DNA from: VRUE01 sp963704505
Lineage (GTDB): Bacteria; Actinomycetota; Thermoleophilia; Solirubrobacterales; 70-9
Assembly: GCA_963704505.1 (NCBI GenBank)
Contig: OY969912.1
Span: 868,001 to 932,000 of the forward strand
Reading direction: 5' to 3'
DNA: 64,000 nt
Shown one piece after another: positions 26,960-36,175 of the stretch; position 1 is the first letter of the stretch; the number at the start of each line of letters is the position of its first letter. The position numbers and the translations under genes were made by a program. The notes beneath the pieces were generated by a model, which did not search any database, was not told where the DNA came from, and saw only the letters and a list, made by a program, of their open reading frames with translations.

Positions 26960-27003
26960 AGGATGAGCCTAGCCCCGCCGCCCGGCGATAATGTTTCTCG
27001 CCC

Positions 27004-27092
27004 GGAGAGGTGGCCGAGTGGCTGAAGGCACTCGCCTGCTAAGCGAGTAGGGGGCGCAAGCTCTCTCGAGGGTTCGAATCCCTCCCTCTCCG
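27004..27092 (+). tRNA. tRNA-Ser (GCU)
   Basis: Acceptor GGAGAGG / CCTCTCC, anticodon loop CTGCTAA (GCT), long variable arm GTAGGGGGCGCAAGCTCTCTC, T-stem GAGGG / CCCTC with TTCGAAT loop and discriminator G. CCA is not encoded. Confidence 0.95.
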
Positions 27093-27135
27093 CTGCTCGA
27101 TCTCACGTTTCGCCGCCGCCCGCCGTTGTTGGTGC

Positions 27136-28005
27136 GTGGAACGCGAAGAGGTGGTTTTCGAATCGAACGGCGAGCGCTGTGCGGCGTGGATCTATCCGGC
27201 CGTCGGGTCCGCCGGGCGGGCGCCGATCGTGATCATGGCCCATGGGCTCTCCGGGACCCGCCGGGATTGCCTCGGCGGATTCGCCGAGCGCTTCTCGGCG
27301 GCCGGCTTCGCTGCACTCGTCTTCGATCATCGCGGCTTCGGCGACTCCGGCGGCGAGCCCGACCTGTTCCTGCCCCGGCACCAGCTCGAGGACTGGGCAG
27401 CGGCGATCGCCTTCGGGCGCTCGCTGCCCGAGATCGACCCGGCCCGGGTCGCGACCTTCGGCTCTTCGATGGGCGGCGGCAACGCCCTGGCGGCGGCCGC
27501 GCTCGACGGTCGCGTCGCCGCCGCGATCAGCCAGGTTCCCTTCCTCGACATCGTCACCCAGGCCCATCGCTCGCCGCCGGCCGTCGCGGCGGCAACGGTC
27601 CGCGCGGCCCTCGGCGGCCGCCATCTGCCGGCGGTCGGGCAGCCGGGGGAGGCCGCCTTCATCAACGCGCCGCACAGTGAGGCCGGGTGGCGCCGGGTGG
27701 TCGGGATGGGGGAGGACTCGCGCTGGCGAAACAGGGTCTCCTCGCGCTGGCTGCTCGGGCGGCCGTTTCGGCCTGCGCGCCACGCGCGGGACCTTCACTG
27801 CCCTTGGCTGGTCTGCGTCGGCGAGGAGGACCGGGTGGCGCGGCCGGGCCCGGCGATCGCCGCCGCGAAAAGGGCCGGCCAGGGAGAGCTGCGTCTGTAT
27901 CCCGGGGTCGATCACTTCGACGTCTACGACGGCGCCCCGCACGAAGCGGTCGTCGCCGACGAGCTCGAGTTCCTCGAGCGCAGGCTCGGAGCTTCCCCCG
28001 GCTGA
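27136..28005 (+). CDS. Alpha/beta hydrolase
   Basis: A 289-residue serine hydrolase. The nucleophile elbow is FGSSMGGGNAL, the oxyanion-side motif IMAHGLSGTRRD, the acid is in CVGEEDRVARPG and the catalytic His in GVDHFDVYDG. The layout resembles DLH/BAAT-like acyl hydrolases. The substrate is unknown. The GTG start is used; the P450 gene converges 15 bases after the stop. Confidence 0.85.
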   Translation: MEREEVVFESNGERCAAWIYPAVGSAGRAPIVIMAHGLSGTRRDCLGGFAERFSAAGFAALVFDHRGFGDSGGEPDLFLPRHQLEDWAAAIAFGRSLPEIDPARVATFGSSMGGGNALAAAALDGRVAAAISQVPFLDIVTQAHRSPPAVAAATVRAALGGRHLPAVGQPGEAAFINAPHSEAGWRRVVGMGEDSRWRNRVSSRWLLGRPFRPARHARDLHCPWLVCVGEEDRVARPGPAIAAAKRAGQGELRLYPGVDHFDVYDGAPHEAVVADELEFLERRLGASPG

Positions 28006-28020
28006 GGCCTCGCGCCCGGC

Positions 28021-29403
28021 CTAGGTTCGGCGGCCGCGGGCGATGACCCGGGCGCCCTGCGAGGGAATCATCGTCACGTTGCGGTGGATCGCCCGCTCCG
28101 GCGCCGCGTCCTCGGCGGTCAGGTCGAGGCGCCGCGCCATCGCCTCGAGCACGACCCGCTGCTCGGCCATCGCCAGGGCCGCGCCGAGGCAGCGCCGGAT
28201 GCCGCCGCCGAAGGGCAGCCACTCGTAGGTCCCCGGCTTGCGGTCGACCCAACGCTCGGGGCGGAACTCGTAGGGGTCCGCGTAGGTCTCCTCGCGATGG
28301 TGGACGAGGAGGATGCTGATCAGGATCGGGGTGTTGGAGGGGACCCCGTAGCCCCCGAGGCGCCAGGGCAGCTTCACCCGCCTGCCGATGATCGGCACCA
28401 CCGGTCGCGAGCGCATCGTCTCGGTGATCGTCTGCTCGATGACCGCTTCGGCGTCGGTGTCGGTGCGGACGGCGTCGATCAGCCGCTCGTGCGCGGCGGG
28501 ATTGCGGACCAGGCGCTCCCACGCCCAGGCCAGCGAGTTGGCCGTCGTCTCGTGCCCGGCGAGGACGAGGGTGAGCAGCTCGGAGCGGATTTCCTCGTCG
28601 TTCAGAGCCTCGCCCTCCTCGGTCCGCGCCAGGAGCAGCAGCGAGAGGATGTCGCGGCGCTGCTCGAGGTCCTCGGCGCGGCGGCGGCCCGCGATCACGG
28701 CGTAGATCGGCCGGTCGATCAGATTTACGCCGAGTTTTGTCAGCCCGACCGGGTCTTCGCGGCGCATGTTCATCAGCTCGACAATCTGGGCGGCGGGCTT
28801 GGTCGAGGCGGAGACCAGCTGCTTCGTGGTCGTCCGCAGCCGGCGCTCGGGGGTGCCGCGGGCGGGCTTGCCCTCGATGCCGAAGATGCCGGCCATGATC
28901 ACGTCGAGGGTGATCGCCTGCATCCGGGGCGCCAGCGCGAACGGCTCGTTCAGCGGCCATTTGTCGATCTCACGCTCGGTGGCGTCGGCGATCGCCTGCG
29001 CGTAGCGCTCGATCGCCTCGCCGTGGAAGGGCGGCAGCAGCAGCTTGCGCTGGCGCATGTGGCGCTCGCCGAGCGAGGTGAGGACCGAGTTGGGGCCGAG
29101 GATCGGCCGCAGGGGCGACTCGGCCGCGAGTGAGGGCGCCTCCTCCGGCTTTGCCTTGAACAGCGAGCGGACATCGTCTGGGACGCCGGTGACGATCAGC
29201 CCGCCCGGTTCGCCGGTCCGCATCCGGAAGACCTCGCCGAGCTCACGGCGGGCGCGGAAGACGAACTCGATCTGGCGCTGGTTGAAGCGCATCAGCTGGG
29301 CCATCGGCGGCAGCGGAATCACCGGTGGCCGCGGCATCGCCTCGGCCTCGTCCGCCTCGATCGGCCCGGCACCGGCCGGGATCGGAATGGCGGTCGCGGT
29401 CAC
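28021..29403 (-). CDS. Cytochrome P450
   Basis: A 460-residue P450. The I-helix oxygen-activation motif is LVLAGHETTANSL, the K-helix ExxR is ETMRSRPVVP, the PERF-like motif FRPERWVD, and the heme loop FGGGIRRCLGAALA has the axial Cys. The Pro-rich PRPPVIPLPP resembles class E bacterial P450s that act on fatty acids or terpenes. The GTG start faces the pyruvate kinase gene. The window's FdxA could be its redox partner, which is an inference. Confidence 0.95.
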   Translation of the reverse strand: MTATAIPIPAGAGPIEADEAEAMPRPPVIPLPPMAQLMRFNQRQIEFVFRARRELGEVFRMRTGEPGGLIVTGVPDDVRSLFKAKPEEAPSLAAESPLRPILGPNSVLTSLGERHMRQRKLLLPPFHGEAIERYAQAIADATEREIDKWPLNEPFALAPRMQAITLDVIMAGIFGIEGKPARGTPERRLRTTTKQLVSASTKPAAQIVELMNMRREDPVGLTKLGVNLIDRPIYAVIAGRRRAEDLEQRRDILSLLLLARTEEGEALNDEEIRSELLTLVLAGHETTANSLAWAWERLVRNPAAHERLIDAVRTDTDAEAVIEQTITETMRSRPVVPIIGRRVKLPWRLGGYGVPSNTPILISILLVHHREETYADPYEFRPERWVDRKPGTYEWLPFGGGIRRCLGAALAMAEQRVVLEAMARRLDLTAEDAAPERAIHRNVTMIPSQGARVIARGRRT

Positions 29404-29487
29404 CGGGCCAATGTTACGCGGATCGATGTCATGGTCTGTGACAACGGTCCGTCAGGCTTGGCCGTAGGCAGGCTCTACAGTCAAGAG

Positions 29488-30897
29488 ATGAGGCGGACGA
29501 AGATCATCGCGACGGTCGGGCCGGCGAGCTGGGACCCCGCGACCCTCGAGCAGCTGGTCGAGGCCGGCGTCGACGTCTTCCGGCTCAATTTCTCCCACGC
29601 CGACCGCGACCGCCACGCGGGGACGATCGAGGCGATTCGCGCCGCCGCGGCGACCGTCGGCCGCGAGGTCGCGATCCTCGGCGACCTGCCCGGGCCGAAG
29701 CTGCGGATCGGCGAGATGCGCGGCGACGTTGCCGAGCTCGAGACCGGCACCCACGTGAAGCTGACCCCGAGCGACGTCGAAGGCGACCGCGAGACGATTC
29801 CGGTCGACTGGGCCGGGGTCAGCACCCTGCGCGAGGACGAACACGTCTACCTCGCCGACGGGGCGATCCGCCTGCGCGTCGACGAGGCCGACGGCGACGG
29901 CGTGTCCGCCGAGGTGGAGGTCGGCGGCACCCTCTCCTCGCACAAGGGGATGAACATCCCCGGCGCGACCGGGATCTCGCCGACCACCGACGGCGACCTG
30001 GGCTGGTGCGAGTTCGCTGTCGAGCAAGATCTCGACCTGCTGGCGGTTTCATTCGTCTCCACCGCCGCCGACCTCGACCCGGTCGCCGCCAGGCTGCGCT
30101 CGCTGGGCTCGACCATCCCGCTGATCGCCAAGATCGAGAAACGGCAGGCCGCCGACAACGCCGCCGAGATCGTGCGCGCGGCCGGGGGCGGGATCATGGT
30201 CGCCCGCGGCGACCTCGGGATCGAGCTGCCGATCGCCGAGGTGCCCGTGGTGCAGAAGCGGCTGATCCGCGAGGCGGGGAGGCGCTCGAAGCCGGCGATC
30301 ACGGCGACCCAGATGCTGGCCTCGATGGTCAACGCGAAGCGCCCGACGCGGGCCGAGGTGACTGACGTTGCCAACGCGATCTTCGACGGCACCGATGCGG
30401 TGATGCTCTCCGAGGAGACCGCGGTCGGCCAGAACCCGGTCGAGGCGGTCCGGGTCATGGACCGCATCGCGCACGCAACCGAGCCGGACCTTCCCTACGG
30501 CGACTGGCTCTTCAACCGCACCGACCAGGCGACCCAGGACGTCGCCGACACCGTCGCCCAGAGCGCGGTCGGCGCCGTCTACCGGCTCGGCCTGGCAGCG
30601 CTGGTGGTGCCGACCAACAGCGGCCGCACCGCCCGGCTCGTCTCCGCCCATCGGCCCGAGGTGCCGATCCTGGCGATCTCACCGAGCATCGAGACGGTCC
30701 GCCGCGTCGGCCTGCTCTTCGGGGTCACCGCCGTGCAGGCCGATCACGACGACGACGTCCGCGGGCTGCTCGACGACTGCGCGGCGCTCGCGGCCAAGCA
30801 CGGCGTCGCCAAGCCCGGCGACCTGATCGCGATCACCGCCGGCCTCTCCGTGCAGGAGCTCGGGACCAACCTCTTCGAGGTCCACCGGGTTCCCTGA
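29488..30897 (+). CDS. pyk: Pyruvate kinase
   Basis: A 469-residue glycolytic enzyme making pyruvate and ATP from PEP and ADP. The N-terminus is MRRTKIIATVGPAS, the B domain follows, and the active-site motif IPLIAKIEKRQAADN contains the catalytic Lys; GGGIMVARGDLGIELP and KPAITATQMLASMVNAKRPTRAE bind metal and substrate. The C-terminal allosteric domain is complete. The ATG at 29488 matches the family N-terminus. Confidence 0.97.
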   Translation: MRRTKIIATVGPASWDPATLEQLVEAGVDVFRLNFSHADRDRHAGTIEAIRAAAATVGREVAILGDLPGPKLRIGEMRGDVAELETGTHVKLTPSDVEGDRETIPVDWAGVSTLREDEHVYLADGAIRLRVDEADGDGVSAEVEVGGTLSSHKGMNIPGATGISPTTDGDLGWCEFAVEQDLDLLAVSFVSTAADLDPVAARLRSLGSTIPLIAKIEKRQAADNAAEIVRAAGGGIMVARGDLGIELPIAEVPVVQKRLIREAGRRSKPAITATQMLASMVNAKRPTRAEVTDVANAIFDGTDAVMLSEETAVGQNPVEAVRVMDRIAHATEPDLPYGDWLFNRTDQATQDVADTVAQSAVGAVYRLGLAALVVPTNSGRTARLVSAHRPEVPILAISPSIETVRRVGLLFGVTAVQADHDDDVRGLLDDCAALAAKHGVAKPGDLIAITAGLSVQELGTNLFEVHRVP

Positions 30898-30903
30898 CTT
30901 TCG

Positions 30904-30928
30904 TCCGCGGCCGCCGCGCGGCCGCGGA
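30904..30928 (+). terminator. GC hairpin after pyk
   Basis: A perfect 9-bp stem (TCCGCGGCC / GGCCGCGGA) with a 7-base loop starts 7 bases after the pyk stop. It has no T tract, so termination is likely but not certain; it separates pyk from the propeller operon. Confidence 0.55.
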
Positions 30929-30949
30929 TCCGAGAGGTAGGGTGGCCCT

Positions 30950-32542
30950 GTGTTTCGTCCCTCAGTCGTCTCGCGCATCGTCGCCCTTGCGACGATCGTC
31001 TCTCTCGCCGCGATGGCGATGCTCGTACCGGGAGCATTGGCCCGGAACGCGTACCTCCTCGGCTACGAAGAAAACCTCGTCGCGGTCTTCGACGCGAACA
31101 CGCTGCAGTTCGGGCCCCTGACACCGACCGGGTCGGCGTCCGAGCCGTTCACGCTCGCGATCTCCCAGGATGGCGGCACCGTCTGGGTCCTCAGCTACAC
31201 CGGCGGCACGTTGGCGTCGCTCAGCACCTCCAGCGGCCAGTTCGTCGGCACGCCGATCCCGGTCTCCGTCCACTCCTACGGGATCGGCATCAGCCCCACC
31301 GCCAACCGCGCGTACATCGCCAACAACGGCTCCGAATCGGTCGAAGCGATCGACCTGAACACGCGCACCCAGGTCGGTGGCGACATACCGGTGGGCGAAG
31401 ACCCGAACGCGGTCTCGATCACGCCGAACGGTGCCAGGGTCTATGTGAGCAACGAAGAAAGCGAAAACGTCTCGGTCATCGACACGGCCAACGATCAGGT
31501 CATCGCCACCGTGCCGCTCGGCGGCGCGCCCTACGGCAGCGCGGTGACGCCGGACGGCCGATTCGTCTTCTTCGCGACCTCGACCGGGATCTTCACGATC
31601 GAAACCGCCTCGAACCAGGTCGCTGGGTCGCCGATCCTGCCCGGTCTCGGTTTTCAACAGGTCGCGATCAGTCCCGACGGGTCGCACCTCTACGCCACGA
31701 GCCAATTCCCGGGAGGAGTCAGCGTCATCGACGTTCCGACGAGGCAGCCGCTGACCACGATTCCGGTCGGCGAAGGCGCCGAATTCCTCGCCCTGACGTC
31801 CGACGGAAGGCGCCTGCTGGTCGAGCAACCCGAACCCGGTCAGGTGACGCCGATCGACACGTCGACAAATCAGGCCGGCGTCCCGGCGCCCTTCGGCCAG
31901 GAATACCTCGGCCAGCTTGCGATCGTCCCCGACCGCTCGCCGTCGTCCGGCATCGTCACGCCAGGGAAAGCCCGCCCGGGCGTTCCGATCACGATCGACG
32001 GCTCGAGCTCGACCGACCCCGACGGGAAAGTCTCGAGCTGGGCCTGGACCTTCGGCGACGGGCAGGGCGCGACGGTGAGCACGCCGACGGTCGCGCACAC
32101 CTACGCGAAGCCGGGCAAGTACTCGCTCGCTCTCAAGGTGACCGACAACGAAGGTTGCGGGGAAGCCACCGTCTTCACCGGCACCACGGCCTACTGCAGC
32201 GGCCAGAGCCCGGCACATCTGCCCGAACCGGCGGTCCTGCGCCTGGCCCCGGTCGTCACCGTCGCCTACCCGGGCGTCAAGCTCGCCTGCCCGAAGAGTG
32301 CCAAGGGCGGCTGCAAGTTCAAGCTGAAGGCAGTTCAGCGCAAAAAGAAGGGCAAGCTGAAGGCGCTGAGCACGGTCTCCACGGTAAAGGCGAAGGCGGG
32401 CAAGAAGGTGGTGGTCTCGCTGAAGCCGAAGCCGAATTTCGCCAGGAAACTGGCGGGCGCGACGAAGATCCTCGTCCAGCAAAAGACGACGGCCGGGGGG
32501 GTCACCACGGTCAAGGTCAAGAAGCTCACGGTCGTCCAGTGA
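30950..32542 (+). CDS. Secreted YVTN beta-propeller/PKD protein 1
   Basis: A 530-residue exported protein: signal peptide (IVALATIVSLAAMAMLVPGALA), then about seven YVTN propeller repeats (for example RVYVSNEESENVSVIDTAND), one PKD domain (ITIDGSSSTDPDGKVSSWAW, then FGDG), and a Lys-rich C-terminal module (VTVAYPGVKLACPKSAKGGC, then KFKLKAVQRKKKGKLK). First of three paralogues in an operon. It may bind surface glycans or protein; no catalytic residues. The GTG start is preceded by a short leader; the stop overlaps the next gene (GTGA). Confidence 0.85.
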   Translation: MFRPSVVSRIVALATIVSLAAMAMLVPGALARNAYLLGYEENLVAVFDANTLQFGPLTPTGSASEPFTLAISQDGGTVWVLSYTGGTLASLSTSSGQFVGTPIPVSVHSYGIGISPTANRAYIANNGSESVEAIDLNTRTQVGGDIPVGEDPNAVSITPNGARVYVSNEESENVSVIDTANDQVIATVPLGGAPYGSAVTPDGRFVFFATSTGIFTIETASNQVAGSPILPGLGFQQVAISPDGSHLYATSQFPGGVSVIDVPTRQPLTTIPVGEGAEFLALTSDGRRLLVEQPEPGQVTPIDTSTNQAGVPAPFGQEYLGQLAIVPDRSPSSGIVTPGKARPGVPITIDGSSSTDPDGKVSSWAWTFGDGQGATVSTPTVAHTYAKPGKYSLALKVTDNEGCGEATVFTGTTAYCSGQSPAHLPEPAVLRLAPVVTVAYPGVKLACPKSAKGGCKFKLKAVQRKKKGKLKALSTVSTVKAKAGKKVVVSLKPKPNFARKLAGATKILVQQKTTAGGVTTVKVKKLTVVQ

Positions 32543-33003
32543 CCGATTTCGAGGCGATCGCCCAGGGGATGGCGCAGGCGGTGCCCTTCGCCGGCTACCT
32601 CGGCCTCGAGTTCGTCAGCATCGACGAGGGCGAGGCGGTCGTGCGCCTTCCCGAGCGGCCGGAGCTCGCGAACCACGTCGGCTCTCAGCACGCCGGCGCC
32701 CTCTTCACGGCGGCCGAGGCAGCATCGGGCGGCGCGTTCGTGGGCGCCTTCGCGGAGCGCCTCGGCGACGTCACCCCGCTCGCCCGGCGCGCGGAGATCT
32801 CCTACGAGAAAATCGCCAAGGGCCCGATCGACGCCACGGCCAGGCTCGGGATTCCCGCCGCCGAGGCGCTGGCGACGCTCGAGGCGGAGGGCAAGGTCGT
32901 CTTTCCCTGCGTGATCGAGCTCAAGGACGCGGAGGGGAACCTGGTCGCCAACGCGAGCGTCGATTGGCACGTGCGACTGAACCAGTCGGCAGAAGGGGAC
33001 TGA
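32539..33003 (+). CDS. DUF4442 hot-dog fold thioesterase-like protein
   Basis: A 154-residue hot-dog protein: MAQAVPFAGYLGLEFVSIDEGEAVVRLP, ELANHVGSQHAGALFTAAEAASGG and the final strand VANASVDWHVRLNQ. It resembles DUF4442/PaaI-type acyl-thioesterase relatives; the active-site helix with a polar residue after GSQHAG is kept. The GTG at 32539 overlaps the upstream stop by 4 bases and the stop overlaps the next ATG, so it is translated with the surface proteins around it, although its own product is cytosolic. That mixture is unusual. Confidence 0.8.
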   Translation: MTDFEAIAQGMAQAVPFAGYLGLEFVSIDEGEAVVRLPERPELANHVGSQHAGALFTAAEAASGGAFVGAFAERLGDVTPLARRAEISYEKIAKGPIDATARLGIPAAEALATLEAEGKVVFPCVIELKDAEGNLVANASVDWHVRLNQSAEGD

Positions 33004-34571
33004 TGCGCAGGCGGGCCGGCGTTCAGCTGCTGGTCGCGGCGGGGGCCTGCATCTGCGCCGTGCTGGCGCCCGACGCGCAGGGCCGGACGCTATACGCCGC
33101 CGACCCTGACGGGGACGCGCTGAACACCTTCGACCTCGGCACAGGCCAGGGCTCGGGAGGGCCGATCGGACTCGGTCTCAACTCGTCCCCCGGCTCGGTG
33201 GCGGTAACACCGGACGGTCGCAAGGCCGTCGTCGCAAACGAGGGAGCAAAGAGCGTGTCGGTGATCGACGCGACTACCCGGGTCGCCTCCGCGCCGATCA
33301 CGGTCGGCAATGACCCTGAGGGCGTCAGCATCGCTCCCGACGGTGGCCGCGCCTACGTGGCCAACAACGGCGACGGAACCGTTTCGGTCATCGACCTCAC
33401 CTCGAACAAGACCGTAGGGCAGCCGATCGAAGTCGGGGGCGAACCGTTGGCAACGGCGGTCAGTCCCGACGGCAGCCGCGTCTACGTCGCCAACCACATC
33501 TCCGAATCGGTCTCGGTGATCGACACCTCGACCGGTCAGACGACCGGCCCCGAAATCAAAGTCGGCGGGGGCCCGACCGGGCTCGCGGTGACGCCCGACG
33601 GGAGGCAGGTGTACGTCAGCGATGGCTTCGGCTACCTCTACGTGATCGACGCCGCCACCGGTCTCGTCTATGAACCGATCACGATCGGGACCGGAACCCA
33701 ACCCACGGATGTCGCGGTAACGCCGAATGGCGCCCGCGCCTACGTCTCGAATTATCAGACCGGCACCGTCTCTGTCGTCGACACCGCCAGCCGCCAGGTT
33801 CTGGGCGAACCGATCCCGGTCGGCGAACACCTCGGTGCTCTGGCGGTCACGCCGAACGGTGCCCGCGCGATGGTCGTCCGCTATGGCCCCGGCATCACCG
33901 GAGTGTCGACGATCGACACCGCGCTGAACCAGGTGGTCGGCTTCCCGCTGGTCGGTGGGCTCTCGATCGGCGGGATCGCGATCGAGCCCGACCAGCCTCC
34001 GGTCTCCTCCTTCGCGGTTCCGGCGAGGGCACGCCCGGGAGTTCCGGTCACGCTCGACGGCTCCGCGTCCAGGGATCCCGACGGCTCGATCGGCAGCTGG
34101 TCATGGGCACTGGGCGACGGTTCGACAGCCGCCACCCCGACCGTCTCACACGCCTACGCAGCTCCCGGCCGATACCCCGTGTCACTGAGCCTCGCCGACA
34201 CAGAAGGTTGCTCCACCGCGATGGTCTTCAGCGGGCAAACGGCCTACTGCAGCGGCGGACCGGCGGCGACCTCGACTCGGACGCTCACGGTCGCCTATCC
34301 CGGCGTGACCCTGAGGTGCCCGAAGGGCTCGAAGGGGGGCTGTCGGTTCATAGCGAAAGCGGTGCAGCGCAAAAAGAAGAACAAGCTGAAGGCGCTGAGC
34401 GCGGTGGCGAGGGGAAGGGCGAAGGCCGGCAGGTCGGTGACGATCTCACTCAAGCCCAAGGCGCCGTTCGCAGGGAAACTCGCCGACGCCCTGAAACTTC
34501 AGGTTCAGGTGACGACGAAGATCAATGGATCAAAGGAGACAAGGGTGAAGAAGCTGGAGGTCGTGCAGTGA
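33003..34571 (+). CDS. Secreted YVTN beta-propeller/PKD protein 2
   Basis: A 522-residue paralogue of the preceding propeller gene: signal peptide (LLVAAGACICAVLAPDAQG), YVTN repeats (AYVANNGDGTVSVIDLTSNK), PKD domain (VTLDGSASRDPDGSIGSWSW, then ALGDG) and the same Cys-containing, Lys/Arg-rich tail. The ATG overlaps the DUF4442 stop (TGATG). It is a tandem duplicate that has diverged substantially. Confidence 0.85.
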   Translation: MRRRAGVQLLVAAGACICAVLAPDAQGRTLYAADPDGDALNTFDLGTGQGSGGPIGLGLNSSPGSVAVTPDGRKAVVANEGAKSVSVIDATTRVASAPITVGNDPEGVSIAPDGGRAYVANNGDGTVSVIDLTSNKTVGQPIEVGGEPLATAVSPDGSRVYVANHISESVSVIDTSTGQTTGPEIKVGGGPTGLAVTPDGRQVYVSDGFGYLYVIDAATGLVYEPITIGTGTQPTDVAVTPNGARAYVSNYQTGTVSVVDTASRQVLGEPIPVGEHLGALAVTPNGARAMVVRYGPGITGVSTIDTALNQVVGFPLVGGLSIGGIAIEPDQPPVSSFAVPARARPGVPVTLDGSASRDPDGSIGSWSWALGDGSTAATPTVSHAYAAPGRYPVSLSLADTEGCSTAMVFSGQTAYCSGGPAATSTRTLTVAYPGVTLRCPKGSKGGCRFIAKAVQRKKKNKLKALSAVARGRAKAGRSVTISLKPKAPFAGKLADALKLQVQVTTKINGSKETRVKKLEVVQ

Positions 34572-36142
34572 GCCGAAGGAAGCGAATCGCGACTCCAGCG
34601 GCAATCGCGGCGGCTCTGATCGCGGCTGCGATCTTCGCCTCCGGCGCGTCCGCACGCACCCTCTACTCGACCAACTACCAGAGCGATGACATCACCGCCT
34701 TCGACCTGGCGACGGGGCAGCTGATCGGCTCCCGCATACCGGTCGGCGAAGGTTCGGAACCGTACACATTGGCGATCACCCCGAATGGTAAGACGGTCGC
34801 CGCTCTTGACTATGGGGGCGGCTCGCTGACGTTGCTGAACACTGCGACGAACGTGCTCTCACTGCCGATCTCGTTCGACACCGACGAGCAGTACGGCATC
34901 GGGATCACGCCAGATGGGAACCGGGCCTACGTGTCAAGCTCCCGCAACAACTCCGCCTACGCGGTCGACCTGAATTCCCGCCAGATCACCGGGCCGATCG
35001 AAATCGGGGAAGAGCCCGCAGGGGTGGCGATCACCCCCGACGGGAAGCGCGCCTACTTCTCCAACAACGATGACGGGACGGTGTCGGTCGTCAACACGGC
35101 GACGAACCAGGTCGAAGGCCCGCCGATCACGGTCGGCGGGGAACCGTACGGTCTCGCGATCACCCCCGACGGCAAGTCCGTCTTCGTCGCCAACCAGCGA
35201 GGCTTCGCCTCGGTGATCGAAACGGCGACCAACACGGTCGCCAACGCTGAAATCAAACTCGGCAAAGACCCGAGCGGGATCGCGATCAGCCCCAACGGGT
35301 CGCGGGCCTATGTCAGCAACTACGAAGACGGCACGGTCTCGGTCATCGATACCGCGACCAGGACGGTCGTGGGGACACCGATCGCGGTCGGCGAAGAGCC
35401 CGAATACATCGCCGTCACTCCAGACGGCAGCCGGGCGATGGTCGCCCACTACGGCAGCCCCGACCAGATCGTCGCGATCGACACGGCAACGAACCAGGTA
35501 ACCGGAACTCCGATAACCGCGGGAGTCGGAACGGGCGGCATCGCGATCGTCCCCGACCAGTCCCCGACCGCGGCGATCACACTCACCGGGAGGGCCCGCC
35601 CAGGCGTGCCCTTCACCCTCAGCGGCGCGACTTCCACCGACAGCGACGGCACCGTCGCCGCTTGGAGCTGGGCCTTCGGCGATGGGCAGAGCGCCGCAGT
35701 GACCACCCCGACCACAACCCACACCTACGCGAAGCCGGGCAAGCTCCAGGTCGGGCTGACGGTGACCGACAATGAGCACTGCTCCGCGGCCTTCGTCTTC
35801 ACCGGCCAGACCGCGTCCTGCAGCGGCTCGCCTGGCGCTGTGACCACGGCGACGATCACCGTCGCCTACCCGGGCGTCAAAATCGCCTGCCCGAAGAGCG
35901 CCAAGGGCGGCTGCAAGTTCAAGCTGAAGGCGGTCCAGCGCCAGAAGAAGGGCAAGCTGAAGGCACTGAGCACGGTTGCCAAGGGCAAGGCCAAGGCCGG
36001 GAAGTCGGCGACGATCTCGCTGAAGCCGAAGAAGAAGTTCGCCAAGAAGCTGGCCGGCGCGAAGAAGATCCTCGTTCAGCAGACGACCACGGTCGGCGGC
36101 GTCGCCAAGGTGACCGTCAAGAAGTTGAAGATCGTCCAGTAG
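34568..36142 (+). CDS. Secreted YVTN beta-propeller/PKD protein 3
   Basis: A 524-residue third paralogue: signal peptide (IAAALIAAAIFASGASA), YVTN repeats (GSRAYVSNYEDGTVSVIDTA), PKD domain (TSTDSDGTVAAWSWAFGDGQ) and the Lys-rich module KFKLKAVQRQKKGKLKALST. Its tail is closest to that of paralogue 1. The GTG start overlaps the upstream stop (GTGA). Last gene of the operon; the minus-strand membrane-protein gene converges on it. Confidence 0.85.
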   Translation: MSRRKRIATPAAIAAALIAAAIFASGASARTLYSTNYQSDDITAFDLATGQLIGSRIPVGEGSEPYTLAITPNGKTVAALDYGGGSLTLLNTATNVLSLPISFDTDEQYGIGITPDGNRAYVSSSRNNSAYAVDLNSRQITGPIEIGEEPAGVAITPDGKRAYFSNNDDGTVSVVNTATNQVEGPPITVGGEPYGLAITPDGKSVFVANQRGFASVIETATNTVANAEIKLGKDPSGIAISPNGSRAYVSNYEDGTVSVIDTATRTVVGTPIAVGEEPEYIAVTPDGSRAMVAHYGSPDQIVAIDTATNQVTGTPITAGVGTGGIAIVPDQSPTAAITLTGRARPGVPFTLSGATSTDSDGTVAAWSWAFGDGQSAAVTTPTTTHTYAKPGKLQVGLTVTDNEHCSAAFVFTGQTASCSGSPGAVTTATITVAYPGVKIACPKSAKGGCKFKLKAVQRQKKGKLKALSTVAKGKAKAGKSATISLKPKKKFAKKLAGAKKILVQQTTTVGGVAKVTVKKLKIVQ

Positions 36143-36175
36143 CGGAGCACCAGACCTCGACGGACCGCCGTTCGA

